From Rubrivivax sp. (GTDB lineage Bacteria > Pseudomonadota > Gammaproteobacteria > Burkholderiales > Burkholderiaceae_C), in NCBI GenBank assembly GCA_027489455.1, contig JAIXZR010000001.1, positions 1 to 59,038 on the forward strand: 59,038 nucleotides of DNA, read 5' to 3'. The position numbers were made by a program, and so were the translations under genes. Each line of letters starts with the position of its first letter. The first letter of the stretch is position 1. Shown here in pieces: positions 55,755 to 59,038 of this stretch. Under the pieces are notes generated by a model, which was not told where the DNA came from, did not search any database, and worked only from the letters and a program-made list of their open reading frames with translations.

Positions 55755-56474
55755 ATGCCTCAACCGACCCCTACGCCAGCCCCGCGCTGGTTGCGTGCCC
55801 TGTCCCCCCTGGCTGCGGCCGCAGCGCTGCTGGCCAGCGTGCCAGCTCAGGCCGTCACCTACAGCGAGGTCGGCGATGCCGGCCTGTCCCCAGGCAGCGC
55901 CCAGCAGACGGTGGCCCCTGCCGGCCCGCTGACCAATATCTTCGGCAGCCTGGGCAGCAGCATCGATGCCGATGTCTTCGTCATCCGCATCAGCAACCCG
56001 GCCACGTTCTCGGCCAGCACCGTCAACGCCGGCAGCAGCGTCGACACCCAGCTCTTCCTCTTCACGCTGGCCGGCGCGCCGCTGTTCGGCAATGACGACG
56101 CGCCCGGCGGCGCGACCTTCCAGTCCCTGTTGCCGGCGGGCACGGCCGCCAGCCTGGCCCCGGGGCTGTACCTGCTGGGCATCAGCCTGAGCGGGCACGA
56201 GCCCGTCAACAGCATCAGCCAGCTGCTGTTCGACAACAGCGGCCTGAGCACCGACGTGCGCGGCCCGGCGGCGAGCCTGCAGCCGCCGCTGCTGTCCACC
56301 TTCGATGGCGGCGGCTTCGGCAGCGGCGGCAGCTACGACATCCAGCTCACCGGCGCCGTGGCTGCCATCCCCGAGCCCGCATCGGCGCTGCTGTTCGCGC
56401 TGGGCGGCGCGGCCCTGCTGGCTGCGCGCCGGCGTGCCGGCACATCGCAGACGCAGCCCGCCGCCCTGGCCTGA
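55755..56474 (+). CDS. PEP-CTERM sorted exported protein
   Basis: A 239-residue protein. A signal peptide (RALSPLAAAAALLASVPAQA), a beta-rich body (DADVFVIRISNPATFSAST, LFLFTLAGAPLFGNDDAPGG) that resembles bacterial pre-peptidase-like domains, and the C-terminal sorting signal IPEPASALLFALGGAALLAA plus RRR. Exosortase/EpsH systems of biofilm-forming betaproteobacteria process this signal. ATG 55755 is used. The next gene, a subtilase, follows by 18 bp and is probably co-transcribed. Confidence 0.85.
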   Translation: MPQPTPTPAPRWLRALSPLAAAAALLASVPAQAVTYSEVGDAGLSPGSAQQTVAPAGPLTNIFGSLGSSIDADVFVIRISNPATFSASTVNAGSSVDTQLFLFTLAGAPLFGNDDAPGGATFQSLLPAGTAASLAPGLYLLGISLSGHEPVNSISQLLFDNSGLSTDVRGPAASLQPPLLSTFDGGGFGSGGSYDIQLTGAVAAIPEPASALLFALGGAALLAARRRAGTSQTQPAALA

Positions 56475-56492
56475 GCCCACGAGGAGCCCCCC

Positions 56493-59038
56493 ATGACCGA
56501 CCAATCCAAGAACCGCCCGCGCTTCAACCTGCGCGCCCTGCCGCTGGCTCTGCTGCTGCTGGGCGCCACGGGCGTGCACGCCGGCCCGATCCCCGGCAAC
56601 CTGGGCACCGGCCTGGGTGAACTGGCCGCGCGCCAGTACGAAGCCCAGTACCCGCGCAGCCTGCTGGCGCGTGAACGCGCACTGGCCCGCGCTGGCCAGG
56701 CCGAGCGGATGATCGTGGCTGCCGACAGCGGCATGATGCGCGACAGCGACAACCGCGTGCTCGTGAACGTGCTGCTGGATGGCCGCATGCGCTACCAGCG
56801 CCAGCGCAGCCTGGTGGCCGCCGTGCCGGGCTTCGTCGTCACCGCCGAAGACAGCGCCTACCGCGCCGGCATCATCGAAGGCTATGTGCCCGAAGGCTCG
56901 CTGATCCAGCTGGCCGGCCTGCCGGGCGTGCGCGCCGTGCATGCCGTCATCCGGCCCACCACCAACGTCGGCGCGGTCACGCAGCAGGGCGTGGTGCAGC
57001 ACCGCGTGAACAACCTGCCGGCCAACCTGGACGGCACCGGGATCACGATCGGCGTGCTCTCCGACTCGTACAACACCTCGACCAACGCGATCAAGGCTGC
57101 CAACGACATCGCCAGCGGCGACCTGCCCGGCCCGGGCAACCCGGCCGGCAACACGCAGCCCGTGGTGATCCTGGACGACAGCGCCGCCGGCAGTGACGAA
57201 GGCCGCGCGATGCTGCAGCTGATCCACGACATCGCGCCCAAGGCGCGGCTGGGCGTGGCCACGGCCTTCACGGGCGACGTGGCCTTTGCCAACAACATCC
57301 GCGCCCTGGCCGGCATCAGCGGCGTGCCCAACGTGCAGCCCGGCTTTGCCGCGCAGATCATCGTCGACGACGTCCAATACTTCAACGAAGGCATGTTCAG
57401 CGACACCGTCATCGCGCAGGCGGTCGACGACGTCACGGCGCTGGGCGTCGCCTATTTCTCTTCGGCTGGCAACACCCCGCCGACGCAGGGCTATGCCTCG
57501 GACTTCCGGCTCGTGCCAGCCGGCCCGGGCGCGACCGCGGGCACCAACATCAACCTGACGGGCGTGCCGGCTGCGCTGTACGCCGGCGGCTTCCACAACT
57601 TCCGCAGTGACGGCGGGCAGGACATCGGCCAGACCGTGACCCTGGTCAGCGGCCAGCTGCGCTTCGTACTGCAGTGGGACGACCCGTACGACACCCTGCC
57701 GCCGGCCGTGGGCGCGCTGCTGCTGCAGCAGCCCGGCAGCATCACCGCGGCTTCGCCAGCGGCCAGCTACCCGCTGAATGGCCTGGTGGCCGGTCAGCAG
57801 TACCTGGTGGACGTGCAGGGCCTGTCGACCGTGACGCCCGGCCAGACGCTGGACGTGATCGTGACGATCCTGAACCCGGACGGCAGCGTCTTCCGCGAAG
57901 TCGATACCGGCAACGGCGAGAACTTCGCCTTCTTCGCGCCGGTGTCGGGCAACTTCAGCCTGCGTGTTTCCGGCTTCGGTGGCGACCTAGGCACCTTCAC
58001 GGTGACGGTGAACCAGGGCAGCGGCGCGCTGCTGGTGGGCAGTGACTTCAACGTGCTGTTCTTCCGCCCGGATACCGGCGCTTTCCTGGGCAGCGTGGCC
58101 GAGAACAACCTCGCATCCAATCGCCCCGTGGAACTGCCCGGCAACATCACCTTTCCCGCCGGCCTGACGCAGGTGCAGATGGTGATCAGCCGCGCCAACA
58201 CGCCCAGCGGGCCCACGCCGGCCAGCCGGCTGCGCTACAAGACGCTCAACGGCGCCTTCCCGGCCGAGTATTTCTCGTACACCACGCCCATCACCTACGG
58301 CCACAACTCGGCCGCGGGGGCCAACGGCGTGGCGGCCTACAGCCCATTCCAGCCCAACATCCCGGAAGACTTCAGCTCCACCGGGCCGGTGCGCATCGTC
58401 TGGGACCGCTTCAACAACCGCGTGCCCGAAGCGCAGCAGATCCGCCTGAAGCCCAACCTGGCGGCGATGGACGGCGGCAACACCACCTTCTTCGTCAGCG
58501 ACACCAACCGCGACCTGGACACCTTCCCCAATTTCTTCGGCACCAGCGCCTCGGCGCCCACGGCCGCAGCGATCGCGGCCCTGGTGCTGCAGAACAAGGG
58601 CGGCCCGGGCACGGTGAGCCCGCTGCAGATGCGGGCCATCCTGGAAGCCAGCGCCTTCCCCAACGACTTGGACCCGTATGCCGCCAGCGGCCAGGCCGTG
58701 GCCAGCAACCGCGGCAAGGTGACGGTGACGATGGTGGGCGACAACTCGCTGACGTCGCAGCTGGACGCCAACGCCGCCACCATCGGCTACGTGGGCCCAA
58801 GCAGCATCACCAGCATCACCTTCAACGGTACCGCCGGCAACCCGGGCGGCGGCAACGTCGTCAACCCGGCCACGCCGGGCCTGGTGTTCGACACGCGCGC
58901 GCCCAACGCGGGCCAGCCCTTCGTGTTCGGCAGCGGCAGCGTGGGCCTGACGGCGGGCGATGTCACGGCCACCTACAGCAACCAGGCCCCGGCGCCGGCG
59001 GTGGCGGGGCAGTTCTTCGGCATGACGCTGAACTTCAC
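56493..59038 (+). CDS. exported subtilase-like (S8) serine peptidase, 3' end beyond the window
   Basis: At least 848 residues, open to the window edge. Signal peptide LRALPLALLLLGATGVHA. The catalytic Asp is probably D191 (GITIGVLSDSYN) and the Ser is S685 in GTSASAP. At the place of the usual His motif (HGT) the sequence reads DEGRAMLQLIHDIAP (235-249), so Glu236 stands where His is expected. This DEGRAM form recurs in a subtilase subfamily. A domain of about 300 residues lies between (residues about 370-670, with a pre-peptidase-like beta segment). ATG 56493 has GAGGAG upstream. Confidence 0.8.
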   Translation, partial: MTDQSKNRPRFNLRALPLALLLLGATGVHAGPIPGNLGTGLGELAARQYEAQYPRSLLARERALARAGQAERMIVAADSGMMRDSDNRVLVNVLLDGRMRYQRQRSLVAAVPGFVVTAEDSAYRAGIIEGYVPEGSLIQLAGLPGVRAVHAVIRPTTNVGAVTQQGVVQHRVNNLPANLDGTGITIGVLSDSYNTSTNAIKAANDIASGDLPGPGNPAGNTQPVVILDDSAAGSDEGRAMLQLIHDIAPKARLGVATAFTGDVAFANNIRALAGISGVPNVQPGFAAQIIVDDVQYFNEGMFSDTVIAQAVDDVTALGVAYFSSAGNTPPTQGYASDFRLVPAGPGATAGTNINLTGVPAALYAGGFHNFRSDGGQDIGQTVTLVSGQLRFVLQWDDPYDTLPPAVGALLLQQPGSITAASPAASYPLNGLVAGQQYLVDVQGLSTVTPGQTLDVIVTILNPDGSVFREVDTGNGENFAFFAPVSGNFSLRVSGFGGDLGTFTVTVNQGSGALLVGSDFNVLFFRPDTGAFLGSVAENNLASNRPVELPGNITFPAGLTQVQMVISRANTPSGPTPASRLRYKTLNGAFPAEYFSYTTPITYGHNSAAGANGVAAYSPFQPNIPEDFSSTGPVRIVWDRFNNRVPEAQQIRLKPNLAAMDGGNTTFFVSDTNRDLDTFPNFFGTSASAPTAAAIAALVLQNKGGPGTVSPLQMRAILEASAFPNDLDPYAASGQAVASNRGKVTVTMVGDNSLTSQLDANAATIGYVGPSSITSITFNGTAGNPGGGNVVNPATPGLVFDTRAPNAGQPFVFGSGSVGLTAGDVTATYSNQAPAPAVAGQFFGMTLNF

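Noticed and set aside
1-59038. CRISPR arrays, tRNA or rRNA genes
   Set aside because: No regularly spaced direct repeats with spacers, no tRNA-like cloverleaf ends and no rRNA signatures were seen; the prophage inserted by transposition, not at a tRNA.

Overview
The window is GC-rich DNA from a betaproteobacterium, most likely a Burkholderiales. The flanking chromosome carries a PEP-CTERM protein, a Trp-rich TIGR02450-type protein, an AMP-binding acyl-CoA ligase and a BTAD-type regulator. A complete Mu-like (transposable, siphovirus-type) prophage sits in the middle. I place it at 7685-55550 (47,866 bp): it starts with TG, ends with CA, and is flanked by a 6-bp target duplication CCCACA (7679-7684 and 55551-55556). 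At both ends a GAAAA core lies exactly 13 bp inside the terminus and a second one 22 bp further in, as expected for transposase-binding sites.

Layout. 1-7592 is host: the end of a YgjP-like metallopeptidase, a TIGR02450 protein, three small leftward membrane/lipoprotein genes, a 1032-residue BTAD/NTPase/TPR regulator, an exported methyltransferase and an acyl-CoA ligase. The prophage follows. A short leftward lysogeny unit (repressor and a one-TM protein, 43059-43822) faces a rightward early operon (43906-55388): BcepMu gp16-like protein, IclR-type HTH, DUF3102, MuA transposase, MuB ATPase, a cluster of small regulators, a Gam-like protein, a Mor-family activator, a DNA adenine methylase and GemA. 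All late genes run leftward: lysis (SAR lysozyme, Rz, nested Rz1), gp25/gp26/gp27-like genes, a four-gene insert (GH5-like glycosidase, 910-aa protein, Ig-domain protein, 260-aa protein), terminase large subunit, a diversity-generating retroelement (DGR) cassette, portal, gpF, gpG, protease/scaffold, decoration protein, major capsid protein, connectors, tail tube, tail chaperones with a candidate -1 frameshift, tape measure, and lambda-like M/L/K/I/J tail tip genes ending in a DUF4376 protein. 55557-59038 is host again: a PEP-CTERM protein and an exported subtilase-like peptidase cut by the window edge.

The most striking system is the DGR (about 28274-31599). It consists of a variable protein with a C-type-lectin/FGE-like fold, an Avd accessory protein, a 117-bp template repeat and a DGR-type reverse transcriptase. 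Template and variable repeats differ at 14 of 117 positions, and all 14 are adenines in the template. Eight of nine template AAC codons are changed in the variable copy. The cassette lies between the terminase and portal genes of a transposable phage.

A second unexplained structure is a 47-bp element found three times, each just upstream of a leftward late unit (42971-43017, 32030-32076, 23553-23599). It joins a dyad of the form GCAAAGCGCTTTGC to a CA[C/G]TGT box at fixed spacing. I read these as the late promoters recognised by the Mor-family activator encoded at 52651-53091.
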